A stretch of 24,322 bases of DNA from an uncultured Muribaculaceae bacterium (GCA_910586595.1 CAJUJB010000045.1:1-24322); one strand, 5' to 3'; positions 1 to 8,125 are shown, counted from the stretch's first letter. Notes: a model not told the origin generated them from the sequence alone. Numbers and translations are program-made.

Positions 1-1701
1 TCTTTTCCACGCCCCCGTAAGCTCCACCGTATGTGTTTTTTCCGGTTGGAGGTAGGGATTGCCGCCTTGGAGTGTAAAACGGTTGATATAATCAACGGTA
101 CCGTCCAAGTCACCATAATTGGGTCGGCGGGTCTTGCTTGTGTAGCTCAATGAAAGCTGTACTTGGCCTGCCGTTGTCGACATAAAGAATGAAGGAAAAA
201 GATTGTTGTATGTCTTGCTTTGGTCGTCATTTCTCTGCCCGTTTTCAAGGTAGTCAAATTTCACGTGTTCATATCTCAATCCGGCTCCGAGGCTGAACCT
301 GCCGAAAGTCTGCCGCAGGTCGAGAAAACCTGCGATATTTTTTTCGTCTACTCTGGTATCGGCATCGTCGATGATTTCGGCATCAGTCATATAATCCGAG
401 GAAAAGCGTGACGATACAAATTCTTCACCAACCTCTATACCGCCTTTCCAAAGCGGATAACTCAATACAAGTTTTTCTGCGAACATTCGGCTCCTGTTGG
501 TGCCGAATGTTGATATGAGCGCACTGCCTTGATTGACGCTGACTTCATCAACGGTGACATTAGACCTTGATTTTCTCCACATATAATCCGTGTTGAAGTC
601 AATGCCCAAATCGCCGACTTTGCCATTATAATATAGATTAGCCCCGTGTTTGGGCAATCTCTTTGTATGGCCGGATCTGGTGCTTGTCGCACCATCGAAG
701 AAAACACCGTTGACTGAAAGGTCTGTGAGGTAAGTATGATGCTTTTTGTCATTGGTGAGGCCATTGGCATAATATGCACCAATCGAATGTTTATCGTTAA
801 ACATATATGAGAATCCCGCTTTGCCGAAGCAATCGGTTACGTTTCCATAGCCGGTCTGCGTGATTTTTTCTTCCCAGTTAAGAGATGAATTAGACACACC
901 GTATTGGTTGCTCTGAAACTTTGCGGTTGCTTCGCCGAAGTTGGCAAATACCTCCAGACCTCCGATTCTGTATTTGAAGTTCGCTTGATTTGAGTTAACA
1001 AAATATTTGTTCTCCTTCAGAACGGAGCGCAACAGACCGCTGAAACCCTCTCCATGGGGTCGCTTGGTGCTTATGCGGATCACCGAACTAACCGATGCAT
1101 CGTATTTAACACCAGGGTTAGTGACAACCTCGACGTTCTTAATATCAGCCGAACTTATCTGCATCAGTTCGTTGGAATCCCTGACCAAACGGCCATTTAT
1201 ATAGATTGCAGGTGAACCTTTGCCGAAAACTTCAAAGGCACCATCGCGGCCAACAACCATAGGCACCTGAACTAATACGTCCTCTGCTGTTCCGGCGTGT
1301 TCGAGCTGTGAACCGGCAACGGTGGTGACAAGGGCATCCCCCTTAATTGCGGTAACCGGCCGGTTAGACTTGACCACCACTTCACCGAGCACCAAGTTTT
1401 CGGGTGTTAAGGTGATTATACCAAGGTTGCCTGTCGGGGGTATATCCTTTGAAATAGTGGCATAGCCGATAGATGAAAATTTGAGAAAAGCCGGAACGTT
1501 AACGGCATTCTCAAAAAGAAAACTGCCGTCTTCGTTGGTGATTGTGCCCGAGATAAATGTTGAGTCATTCTTATTTATAAGAATAACATTTACAAAGTCA
1601 AGAGGCGTGTTGTTTTCATCAACGATCTTGCCGGTAATACCCTGGCCCATTGATGATAAGATTGTTGTAAACAGAAGTATTGATGCTAATAACCTTGCCA
1701 T
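1..1701 (-). CDS. TonB-dependent outer-membrane beta-barrel receptor (3' end outside window)
   Basis: The reading frame is open from the ATG at 1701 to the window edge (567 codons, no stop), so the C-terminal part of the barrel is missing. The N-terminus is a Sec signal peptide (MARLLASILLF...), followed by a CarboxypepD_reg-like sandwich (about residues 20-105, starting GITGKIVDENN), a plug domain containing AIYINGRLVRD and ending near RISTKRPHGEG, and then alternating beta-strands of an OMP_b-brl_3-type barrel. It is clearly paralogous to the receptor at 21417-23726: the blocks YINGRLVR, GLRYEHVK/GVRYEHVK, DQSKTYNN/GQSKTYDN and GNPYLQP/GNPYLVP align in order. A TonB-driven importer in the outer membrane is expected, but the substrate cannot be read from sequence and no SusD partner is visible. 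A TAnnTTTG promoter lies about 25 bp upstream of the start. The upstream neighbour is a broken Crp/Fnr gene. Confidence 0.9.
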   Translation of the reverse strand, partial: MARLLASILLFTTILSSMGQGITGKIVDENNTPLDFVNVILINKNDSTFISGTITNEDGSFLFENAVNVPAFLKFSSIGYATISKDIPPTGNLGIITLTPENLVLGEVVVKSNRPVTAIKGDALVTTVAGSQLEHAGTAEDVLVQVPMVVGRDGAFEVFGKGSPAIYINGRLVRDSNELMQISSADIKNVEVVTNPGVKYDASVSSVIRISTKRPHGEGFSGLLRSVLKENKYFVNSNQANFKYRIGGLEVFANFGEATAKFQSNQYGVSNSSLNWEEKITQTGYGNVTDCFGKAGFSYMFNDKHSIGAYYANGLTNDKKHHTYLTDLSVNGVFFDGATSTRSGHTKRLPKHGANLYYNGKVGDLGIDFNTDYMWRKSRSNVTVDEVSVNQGSALISTFGTNRSRMFAEKLVLSYPLWKGGIEVGEEFVSSRFSSDYMTDAEIIDDADTRVDEKNIAGFLDLRQTFGRFSLGAGLRYEHVKFDYLENGQRNDDQSKTYNNLFPSFFMSTTAGQVQLSLSYTSKTRRPNYGDLDGTVDYINRFTLQGGNPYLQPEKTHTVELTGAWKR

Positions 1702-1725
1702 ATTTGCGATTACTTTTTTGCTCGG

Positions 1726-1733
1726 CAAAGTTA
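1726..1733 (-). promoter_or_regulatory. Bacteroidetes -7 element for the left-edge receptor
   Basis: The minus strand reads TAACTTTG here, matching the TAnnTTTG -7 consensus of the Bacteroidetes primary sigma factor. Transcription would begin near 1720, giving a leader of about 19 nt before the ATG at 1701. No good TTTG is seen 20 bp upstream, so the -33 half is weak. The element lies between the Crp/Fnr terminator and the receptor, which suggests independent transcription. Confidence 0.6.
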
Positions 1734-1739
1734 TAGCCA

Positions 1740-1773
1740 ATAAAAATAAAAACTCTCAACATATGTTTAGAGT
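1740..1773 (-). terminator. Rho-independent terminator of the Crp/Fnr pseudogene
   Basis: On the minus strand ACTCT-A-AAC, loop ATAT, GTT-G-AGAGT forms a stem with one A/G mismatch (1752-1773), followed directly by a T-rich run (TTTTTATTTTTA, plus positions 1741-1752). It starts 8 bases after the stop codon of the gene at 1782-2332 and precedes the promoter of the receptor, so it separates the two transcripts. Confidence 0.6.
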
Positions 1774-1781
1774 CATGGTTT

Positions 1782-2332
1782 TTAACACTGATTTCTGTTA
1801 TTTTTTCTGATACGGCTCAGATGTATTGGAGTAACAAGAAGGTATGAAGCAATGTCACGGAGCGTAACTTGCTCTATAAATTCGGGGTATTTCTCGACAA
1901 GTTCAAGATATCGCTCTGTCGGGGATTTTTGATAAAAACGGAGGTATCGAGTGTATGCCTCATCTAAACAAATAGACGCAATCTGTTGGATTAGATCAGG
2001 CTGCAATTTGGAGAGAAATTCCCTAAGAGGCCTTAACGGTACTTGCAGAACTTCTGCATCACATCCTGCCATGACCGATACTCGAGAAGGTTTATCTAAT
2101 AGGAAAGACCGCGTTACGTCCATTATACATTCGTTCTTAAATGTGAATCCCGTAACAGCATAATCACCTTTGGTAGTCAGTGTGCAATATTTAAGCCGAC
2201 ATATTTACCGATTTGCCCTTCTTCAACAAAATAATCTCCCTTGGCATAGTGAACGGTTTTGCCGTTGGCCATACAATACTCGCGCATCGCCTCAAAATCA
2301 ATGTATGAAAGAAAATCGTTAATTTGAGACAT
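1782..2332 (-). pseudogene. Crp/Fnr-family transcription regulator, frameshifted
   Basis: From the ATG at 2332 the frame reads MSQINDFLSYIDFEAMRE... through YFVEEGQIGKYVGL, the start of a cyclic-nucleotide-binding-type domain, then hits a stop (NIAH-stop) near 2177. In the +1 frame the protein resumes at once as LKYCTLTTKGDYAVTG and runs to the stop at 1782, including the C-terminal winged-helix region (LRDIASYLLVTPIHLSRIR). In relatives as I recall them, about six residues (of the type F/V-x-x-S-G-Y) lie between KYVGL and KY. The break therefore looks like a small deletion of length 1 modulo 3 rather than a single-base error. A truncated product from the internal ATG at 2123 could keep the helix-turn-helix, but not the sensor domain. 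It sits just upstream of the receptor it might once have controlled. Confidence 0.85.
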
Positions 2333-2383
2333 AGAAAAAAGATGATTTTTGCTTAACTTTGCGTATAACTAATACCTACTACA

Positions 2384-2656
2384 TCATTCATCTGACCCCG
2401 ACTCGGAATAAACGCCAGAGCTGGGATAATGTGGGTTACGATTGCCGAATTTGATGCCTCTATTTACCCTTTTGCGATAGATTGAATAACTATCGAAGCA
2501 AACCCATGTGGATATAGTAATGCCAATAAACTCGACCCAAGCCTTCGCTGACGATGGATCTGCGACTACATTAGAAGACCGTACGCCCGATAAGCATAGC
2601 CCAAGCACAAACAGGGTACCTGAAATATTCCGTTTCACACGATTACTTACTCTCAT
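2384..2656 (-). CDS. Hypothetical small membrane protein, two predicted helices
   Basis: I do not recognise this family. The 90-residue product begins MRVSNRVKRN, a basic stretch, then a hydrophobic segment (about residues 11-27, containing TLFVLGLCLSG), a short loop, and a second hydrophobic segment (about 40-58, containing FIGITISTWVCF) followed by YRKRV. The tail (about 61-90) is polar and ends in SESGSDE. The first segment could also be a signal peptide, but no clear cleavage site follows. Positive charges before helix 1 and after helix 2 suggest a hairpin with both ends in the cytoplasm. The best promoter in the window lies directly upstream, which is the main argument that this is a real gene. 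It stands alone between yaaA's partner gene and the broken regulator. Confidence 0.6.
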   Translation of the reverse strand: MRVSNRVKRNISGTLFVLGLCLSGVRSSNVVADPSSAKAWVEFIGITISTWVCFDSYSIYRKRVNRGIKFGNRNPHYPSSGVYSESGSDE

Positions 2657-2685
2657 TGCCTCGTTGCTTATTAGATTAGCCTATG

Positions 2686-2717
2686 CAAAAGTACATATTC
2701 CCAATAAAACATGCAAA
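2686..2717 (-). promoter_or_regulatory. Promoter of the 90-residue membrane protein gene
   Basis: On the minus strand TTTG (2714-2717) is followed after exactly 20 bases by TACTTTTG (2686-2693). This matches both halves of the Bacteroidetes promoter (TTTG, N19-21, TAnnTTTG). Transcription would start near 2680, leaving a leader of about 24 nt before the ATG at 2656. Confidence 0.75.
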
Positions 2718-2773
2718 CCGAGCATAAGCTCCATTAAATTTTTAGATGTTGAGTGAAATTATCTTGAGAGAGT

Positions 2774-4084
2774 TTATTCTGCCCGCTCGATCTCCAGTTC
2801 ACTCCGATTGTTCTTTCTAAACTTGCTCCAATTTTTCTTAAGGTTCCTATTACTGATAAGCGTAGAGATGCCTGTGAGGTCCTTCAGTAGAGTCAAGGCC
2901 CTGTAAGCAATGCCCTGATGATGCTTAACTTTTTTCATCGAGCCCAAACGATGATCAGGAGTAAAATTCAACCTCACACCTTCAGCATCAATATCGTTGA
3001 CGCGGGCTATGAGGTCGCAGATTTCCGGTTGAAGAGCCGGAGCTTCAGCGGGCACAATTATCTCTATATCGGAGTCCGCGAAATTATACCTCTCCCATTT
3101 CCGGGCTTCTTTCATTGTGATATATTCCCTATCCATGATATAAACCTCGGCATAAGTACTGATATAGGATGGCAGATCTTTCCATTTTAACTTGGATATT
3201 GAGCGATCTCGGCTGTTAGACTCGATGGTGAAAGAATACCCAGTCAATTCACTTGATGACACAGAATCTTCGATTACATTATCAAACTTATACCGGATTC
3301 TGAAGTCATCAAATTCGAGATTATCACAGAAAAATGAAGACAGAGCAGGCACCCACCTACGGCCAGCAGTATCGGCAAGGACATTTACATTAACATCGAC
3401 GTGCCCCTCATTGCGAATCCAAGTTTCTGCCCTGCTATATTTGCCATTGAGAGTATCCATACCGCAGTCAAGCGACCGAAGTTTAGGTGGAAGAGCTATG
3501 GAGGGAGGCAAACTCATCCAATCTGACCACGAAAAATGGTAGGCAGATCTATCACTCACGCTGTCAAGCCCCTTTTCATTGGTAAATCTGTAATAGGACT
3601 TCGCATCAAGTATACGAGGACTCCTCCACCCTTTGAATGATTTTTTAGGATAAGACGGCAACATATAGTCAACCATTTTTTCACGGAAAAGGAAAACAGT
3701 ATCGTACTGGTTGGTAAGCAAAGAATATTCGCGCACATAGGCAAGCATATGGAGCACCTTTTGGTTACGCGATTCAATGACAAGCTCAGGCAACTCGGAG
3801 ATTTGCTCCGACATAAGCACCGTGTCATTCGTCCAATTCTCAATCGTTTTCTCCTTATACCCCAGATACCTGACTGTAATGGGATAACTCTCGGGAGAAA
3901 TACAAGGTGTACGTCCATTACCATCCGTAATGCCTATCAGCTTACCCCGGCAATCAAAAATTGAGGCACTGGGCAATGTATAAGCGTTAATAGAGTCGGC
4001 AACCACGACATATTTGCATTCTCCCTTAACTGCGAACGCGGCAAGGAATAAACACAACACTGCGAAGAGACATCTACATCTCAT
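2774..4084 (-). CDS. Exported CarboxypepD_reg-like domain protein
   Basis: I take the ATG at 4084, not the one at 4111, because it gives a clean Sec signal peptide (MRCRCLFAVLCLFLAAFAVKG) and a short overlap with yaaA. The product is then 436 residues. A CarboxypepD_reg-like beta-sandwich follows the signal (about residues 25-90: LPSASIFDCRGKLIGITDGNG, then VRYLGYKEKTI). The remaining 340 residues have no motif I can name. They are rich in aromatic and charged residues (KSYYRFTNEKG, YHFSWSDWMSLP) and end in a basic tail (NLKKNWSKFRKNNRSE). Similar exported proteins of unknown function are common in Bacteroidetes. There is no TonB plug or barrel, so it is not a receptor. The 11-base overlap with the upstream gene implies co-transcription and probably translational coupling. 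Confidence 0.75.
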   Translation of the reverse strand: MRCRCLFAVLCLFLAAFAVKGECKYVVVADSINAYTLPSASIFDCRGKLIGITDGNGRTPCISPESYPITVRYLGYKEKTIENWTNDTVLMSEQISELPELVIESRNQKVLHMLAYVREYSLLTNQYDTVFLFREKMVDYMLPSYPKKSFKGWRSPRILDAKSYYRFTNEKGLDSVSDRSAYHFSWSDWMSLPPSIALPPKLRSLDCGMDTLNGKYSRAETWIRNEGHVDVNVNVLADTAGRRWVPALSSFFCDNLEFDDFRIRYKFDNVIEDSVSSSELTGYSFTIESNSRDRSISKLKWKDLPSYISTYAEVYIMDREYITMKEARKWERYNFADSDIEIIVPAEAPALQPEICDLIARVNDIDAEGVRLNFTPDHRLGSMKKVKHHQGIAYRALTLLKDLTGISTLISNRNLKKNWSKFRKNNRSELEIERAE

Positions 4085-4859
4085 TTGCTGTATCAAAAAT
4101 AATACGGCCATCCTCCTCCAGCTTCATGTGGCCCCGGTAACTGGGGGATTCAAGTCCGAACAAACCTTCAACACAATTTACGTCCTCACATACCACCTGC
4201 CTCAGCAAGCTACCCCGCAAGGTTTTCAACCGTCCGGCGTGAGGAGTATGCAAGCGGCCACCCGAAGCAGTCTCAGCAAATTCAACCTTTACTACTTTTG
4301 CCACCTGATTTATGCGTTTCCAATCAAAACACTTGGCCGCATCAGCAGGTAAAAGGTCAAGCACCTCACTCTCATTTCTCGCCTCAAGTTCTTTGAGCAA
4401 AACTTCAGTAAGATCAGGTTTCCACCAAGCCGCAAGAGTTACCTGGCCAGGGGCAACCCGCGTAGTAAAGTCGAATCTGTACGCCTTTATTATATCATCC
4501 GGTTTCAACCATCCGTATAGCGACGAAACAATCCTTACACTGTCAATGGCTGTACGCTGGACTTCAGCCGATAGACTTCCAAAGTCAAAAGCCTTGAAAA
4601 CAACTCCTGTATAAGCCTCAATAGCCCTGTCGCCTTCGCTCTTGTCGGTAAACTCGCATATCATAGAGCGAAGTTTAGATGCCATGGCAACGCTGATTTT
4701 CACCTCTTTGGCGAGGTCTGTGGCATCCAGACCGTAGAGCGACAGCATTATTTCTGCCGCTTTATCATTGAATACCGGAGTATGGGCCGCGATATCGGCT
4801 GGAGAGAAGTGGCGCTTGCACGGCAGCATTGTCTTGGATTCGGCAATAAGTATGAGCAT
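4074..4859 (-). CDS. yaaA: YaaA family peroxide-stress protein (UPF0246)
   Basis: The 261-residue protein matches the YaaA/DUF328 family in length and pattern. It starts MLILIAESKTM (family: MLIlisPAKtl) and contains NDKAAEIMLSLYGLDATDLAKEV, YTGVVFKAFDF, SSLYGWLKPDD, YRFDF and LAAWWKPDLTEVL, and near the end KTLRGSLLRQVV. Known members are cytoplasmic. The E. coli protein lowers intracellular iron and oxidative DNA damage during peroxide stress and binds DNA. A TAAATTTG element (4896-4903, minus strand) lies about 37 bp upstream. The gene overlaps the start of an exported CarboxypepD_reg protein; nothing known about YaaA explains this pairing. Confidence 0.92.
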   Translation of the reverse strand: MLILIAESKTMLPCKRHFSPADIAAHTPVFNDKAAEIMLSLYGLDATDLAKEVKISVAMASKLRSMICEFTDKSEGDRAIEAYTGVVFKAFDFGSLSAEVQRTAIDSVRIVSSLYGWLKPDDIIKAYRFDFTTRVAPGQVTLAAWWKPDLTEVLLKELEARNESEVLDLLPADAAKCFDWKRINQVAKVVKVEFAETASGGRLHTPHAGRLKTLRGSLLRQVVCEDVNCVEGLFGLESPSYRGHMKLEEDGRIIFDTANEM

Positions 4860-4895
4860 ATGGCGTTTAGTGAAGTGAGATTAGTTTAAGTATTG

Positions 4896-4903
4896 CAAAT
4901 TTA
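4896..4903 (-). promoter_or_regulatory. -7 element for yaaA
   Basis: The minus strand reads TAAATTTG, matching TAnnTTTG, with a predicted leader of about 30 nt before the yaaA ATG at 4859. No TTTG is evident 20 bp upstream, so only the -7 half supports it. Confidence 0.45.
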
Positions 4904-5026
4904 GTCAATAATCCGGCCCAGGTCATACTGAGAAATATTAAAAAACTATATTTGATGTACTTTTTGTATAAAACCTATTGCCGAATATTAAGGCCTCTAT
5001 ATACTCGTATTCTCACGGATTTCGCT

Positions 5027-5034
5027 TAACTTTG
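5027..5034 (+). promoter_or_regulatory. -7 element for the MBL-fold gene
   Basis: TAACTTTG followed by C matches the Bacteroidetes -7 consensus and lies 21 bp upstream of the ATG at 5056. A second plus-strand match, TATATTTG, is at 4947-4954. The -33 half is poor for both, so which one is used is unclear. Confidence 0.5.
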
Positions 5035-5055
5035 CAAAAAATCTGAAGAGATAAT

Positions 5056-5886
5056 ATGACCGCGCATAACCCGTCTGTAGACCATCATGCTGAAATAATA
5101 ATGCTCGGCACAGGAAGTGCCTTTCCATCGTCAAGCTACAATACTTGCCTTGCCATCCGCACGGACGAAGAACTATGGCTTACCGACGGAGGCGGAGGCA
5201 ATGGAATTTTTTCACGACTGAAAGAAGAGAATATACCAGTCAACTCTATCCATCACTTATTTGTCACTCATACTCATACCGACCATATATTCGGAGCTGT
5301 ATGGCTGATGCGGTCTATTGTGCAGCATTCTCTCGAAGGAAAATATTCCGGCACGCTAAATCTCTACGGCAACCCCTCCGTTATCCACGCTTTAAAAACT
5401 ATATGCAGCCTTACCCTACTGCCCTCGTATTATTCCAGGCTTAACGACATTGCAATTTTTACGGAAGTGGGGCCCGACACATCTGTTTCAGTCGGGGAGG
5501 CCGAAATACGATTTTTCGATTGTGGGTCGGAAAATGTAAATCAGACCGGCTTCATCATGACCTTACCATCAGGCAAGACAATAGCATGCATGGGCGACGA
5601 AGCCCTCACCGAAGCAAATGAGAGGCACGTGGCTGGTTGTGATTGGCTATTCTGCGGAGCATTTTGCAGGTATGCCGACCGCGATGTCTTCCGGCCTTAT
5701 GAGAAACATCATCGCACGGTAAAAGATGTAGCTGCGCTTGCAGAAAATACCGGCATCAAAAATCTTGCCTTATATCACAGTGAGGATCGTACTCCAAATC
5801 GCGAAGAGGCTTATACAGAGGAGGCCGCCCTCTGTTTTTCCGGACGCATCCATATACCCCACGACGGGAGCCGATACTTGGTGTAA
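5056..5886 (+). CDS. MBL-fold metallohydrolase, RNase Z-like
   Basis: The 276-residue protein has the metallo-beta-lactamase fold signature. It shows GTGSAFPSSSYNTC near the N-terminus (residues 18-31), a D in WLTDGGGGNG, and the metal-binding HxHxDH at 72-77 (HTHTDH). Later ligand candidates are GDE (D181) and YHSED (H241), with HHRT at 218-221. The overall order resembles tRNase Z/ElaC-like hydrolases. However, the histidine expected before the Gly-hydrophobic turn in true RNase Z is not there: the matching stretch reads FFDCGSENVNQTGF. Assignment to tRNA 3' processing is therefore not safe, and a general phosphodiesterase or hydrolase role is possible. It is cytoplasmic with no signal peptide. 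Its stop codon directly abuts that of the convergent TonB receptor gene. Confidence 0.85.
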   Translation: MTAHNPSVDHHAEIIMLGTGSAFPSSSYNTCLAIRTDEELWLTDGGGGNGIFSRLKEENIPVNSIHHLFVTHTHTDHIFGAVWLMRSIVQHSLEGKYSGTLNLYGNPSVIHALKTICSLTLLPSYYSRLNDIAIFTEVGPDTSVSVGEAEIRFFDCGSENVNQTGFIMTLPSGKTIACMGDEALTEANERHVAGCDWLFCGAFCRYADRDVFRPYEKHHRTVKDVAALAENTGIKNLALYHSEDRTPNREEAYTEEAALCFSGRIHIPHDGSRYLV

Positions 5887-8121
5887 TCAACGGAGAAAAA
5901 TGCGGAGTGTGGCTCCAAGCTGACGTGGAAGCCCTCGTTGAACGAAGGCGTTGCCCATCGACATGAAATAGAATGTGTCATAACGAGTGCCGGTCAGATT
6001 GCGGCCCCATAAGCGCAACGACCATTTTTCAGCATTGAATGCAAGCGACAGGCCCGGTAAGCAGTAGAAGGGCTGGGATATAGTATTTGCCTCATTCCAC
6101 TCAATAGGCCCCACACATCGTGCTGTAGCATTCAACTCAGGCACGATGCCTAAAAATTTCAGTGGTTCTGCTCTGTACGACAGCTCTGCGAAAAGAGTAT
6201 GTGCGGGCGCATAAGGCACCCTTTTACCACGATAATCAGCCCTTCCATCATTATATTTGCGGAACGTTGCATTTGTATATCCATAATCAATGCGAAGGGC
6301 TAAATCCTGCACCGGTTGCCACTTGACCGACACCTCAGCCCCAAAACTGCGGGTACGGCCAGCATTGGTCATGATGCGACCCGTGGTAGTTCCAGGAGGG
6401 AAAGTCGTAAGCTGCTGGTTGCGACAATCTATATAAAATAACGCGCCGTCAAGAACCAACGGGCGAGACTCGAAAAATGAGGCATGAAAACCAAGCTCAT
6501 AATTGAAACTCCGCTCGGGTTCATAGGCTACAATATCTTCAAGCTTGTATAACTGGCTCATGCCCATTATCGACATCAGCCGTTGCTGAAGCACATCGCT
6601 GAACATCTGAGTATTATAGCCACCCGCCTTATAGCCCTTCGAGAAGGTGAAATAAGGAGTGAAAGGCTTGTAATCGTAGGACACGGTCAGCTTGGGCAAC
6701 AACTCCACGTATGTTTTAGACAATGAGCCGTGGTCATTAATCTCAACTGGAGTATGCGAATAGTGTTCTGAAGTGCCATCAGGCAGAAGATGATAAGTAG
6801 AGAAACCCGTCGACGTCGAACTGGTATAGTCAAGTGAAGTACGCTCGATGTCAAGGCGTAGTCCAGCCTCAAAACGCCAATTACCGAGCGCGTAAGCACT
6901 CTCGTGGTAAAGGGCAAAACCACCTGTACGCAATGTAAAATCACTGCCGAGTGTAAACCGACGCGTATCCCATCGAATCGGATACGTGGGATTGGCGTCA
7001 TTGCGGTGATCCTCAATAAGTTTTTGTATTCCCGTATCCTTAAATGTGACAGGAGCACTCATGTCGGTCGACTTATAAAAGGCAAACACACCACCCAACC
7101 AGCTGTAAGCACCTCGCGAGCCTCGGGTGAAAAGGTCTTCTGTCCACGTCCATTCTCTTCGATCCTGCACAAGCGTAAAATAATCGGCAGGTAGGAAGTC
7201 CTGATCAAGCGTCATTGTATCGTCAAGATACTGTATCGATGTGACAGAGGTAACCACCACACGTTGCCCGGCCCATGCCACAGTCAGGCCATCGGCAAAC
7301 GCTGTACGGCTATAAGCACACGTATCATTGTAAGCGATTGTACCAGACTCAACGGATGCATAAGGATAGCCACCCTGTCGGTTGAGAGCTGCCGTGGCTG
7401 TATTGGTCAACGATAATCGTGGCGATGGCTGCCAGGCCGTTTTCCACCGCAGTGATCCTGAATTTTCATGATCAAGCCGTCGGCCTGTAAATGCATTCCG
7501 GAAGAATCCGTCGGTATGACGATATTGCGCAGAAAACCCCATGCCCAGATCGGAAGATAATTTGCCGTAGTACCCTGCCGAAGCCGTGACTGTATTTGCC
7601 GAACTATACTCAACCATGCTGCGGAGCCCCTTGGCACGCAGCGGAGAGAGGGTGCGTATATTGATCTGCCCACCCATTGTGTTGCGCCCGTTCAGCACAG
7701 ATTGGGCGCCGCGGAGAATCTCAATACTTTCAATGTCGACAATATCAAAGTCATAGTTGTCTTTATTCAAGTACGGAATATTGTCAACGGTGAGGCCAAC
7801 TACCGGTTGGTCAATTCGTGCACCGAGTCCGCGCACATATATTGACGAAGTCATGCGGGAGCCATAATCGGGCATGTAGAAGTTAGGGGCAATCAGACTT
7901 ATACCTTTCACAGCCTCCAGCCCAAGGGCCCGGGCCTGCGCGCCGCTGATGCGGGTCACAGCTTCTGTGGCAATACCTCCTCCGGGGGTCTGCTTAACAC
8001 CCAATACCTCCAGCGGTCTGAGCTTATGCGCACGGGCAGCCGTGTCGGGTTCCATATTTACTGCGGAACCTTCAAATGCAGCAGCCGCGCATAACAACAA
8101 TAATCCGGCCCTTACCTTCAT
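5887..8121 (-). CDS. TonB-dependent receptor, iron/siderophore-type
   Basis: Starting at the ATG at 8121 gives 744 residues with a Sec signal peptide (MKVRAGLLLLCAAAAFEGSA). An in-frame ATG at 8172 lies 17 codons upstream inside the ABC-F gene and would spoil the signal peptide. A TonB-box-like LRPLEVLGV follows near residue 35. A plug domain comes next (SIYVRGLGARIDQPVVGLTVDNIPY, IEILRGAQSVLNGRNTMGGQINI), then a 22-strand-type barrel with the signature YFTFSKGYKAGGYN and the terminal LGATLRIFLR. There is no CarboxypepD_reg domain and no SusD neighbour, which separates it from the two receptors at the window ends. It resembles CirA/FyuA-type iron-complex receptors, but the ligand is inferred. 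It follows the ABC-F gene with a 4-bp gap, so the two are probably co-transcribed. Confidence 0.88.
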   Translation of the reverse strand: MKVRAGLLLLCAAAAFEGSAVNMEPDTAARAHKLRPLEVLGVKQTPGGGIATEAVTRISGAQARALGLEAVKGISLIAPNFYMPDYGSRMTSSIYVRGLGARIDQPVVGLTVDNIPYLNKDNYDFDIVDIESIEILRGAQSVLNGRNTMGGQINIRTLSPLRAKGLRSMVEYSSANTVTASAGYYGKLSSDLGMGFSAQYRHTDGFFRNAFTGRRLDHENSGSLRWKTAWQPSPRLSLTNTATAALNRQGGYPYASVESGTIAYNDTCAYSRTAFADGLTVAWAGQRVVVTSVTSIQYLDDTMTLDQDFLPADYFTLVQDRREWTWTEDLFTRGSRGAYSWLGGVFAFYKSTDMSAPVTFKDTGIQKLIEDHRNDANPTYPIRWDTRRFTLGSDFTLRTGGFALYHESAYALGNWRFEAGLRLDIERTSLDYTSSTSTGFSTYHLLPDGTSEHYSHTPVEINDHGSLSKTYVELLPKLTVSYDYKPFTPYFTFSKGYKAGGYNTQMFSDVLQQRLMSIMGMSQLYKLEDIVAYEPERSFNYELGFHASFFESRPLVLDGALFYIDCRNQQLTTFPPGTTTGRIMTNAGRTRSFGAEVSVKWQPVQDLALRIDYGYTNATFRKYNDGRADYRGKRVPYAPAHTLFAELSYRAEPLKFLGIVPELNATARCVGPIEWNEANTISQPFYCLPGLSLAFNAEKWSLRLWGRNLTGTRYDTFYFMSMGNAFVQRGLPRQLGATLRIFLR

Positions 8122-8125
8122 CTGG

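Noticed and set aside
2717..2735. Small dyad GAGC-ATAA-GCTC just upstream of the orphan gene's promoter
   Set aside because: Four base pairs only; this is expected by chance in a window of this size.
2508..2756. An 82-codon plus-strand frame opposite the orphan membrane gene
   Set aside because: The minus-strand gene has a full promoter and a sensible membrane topology, while this frame has neither.
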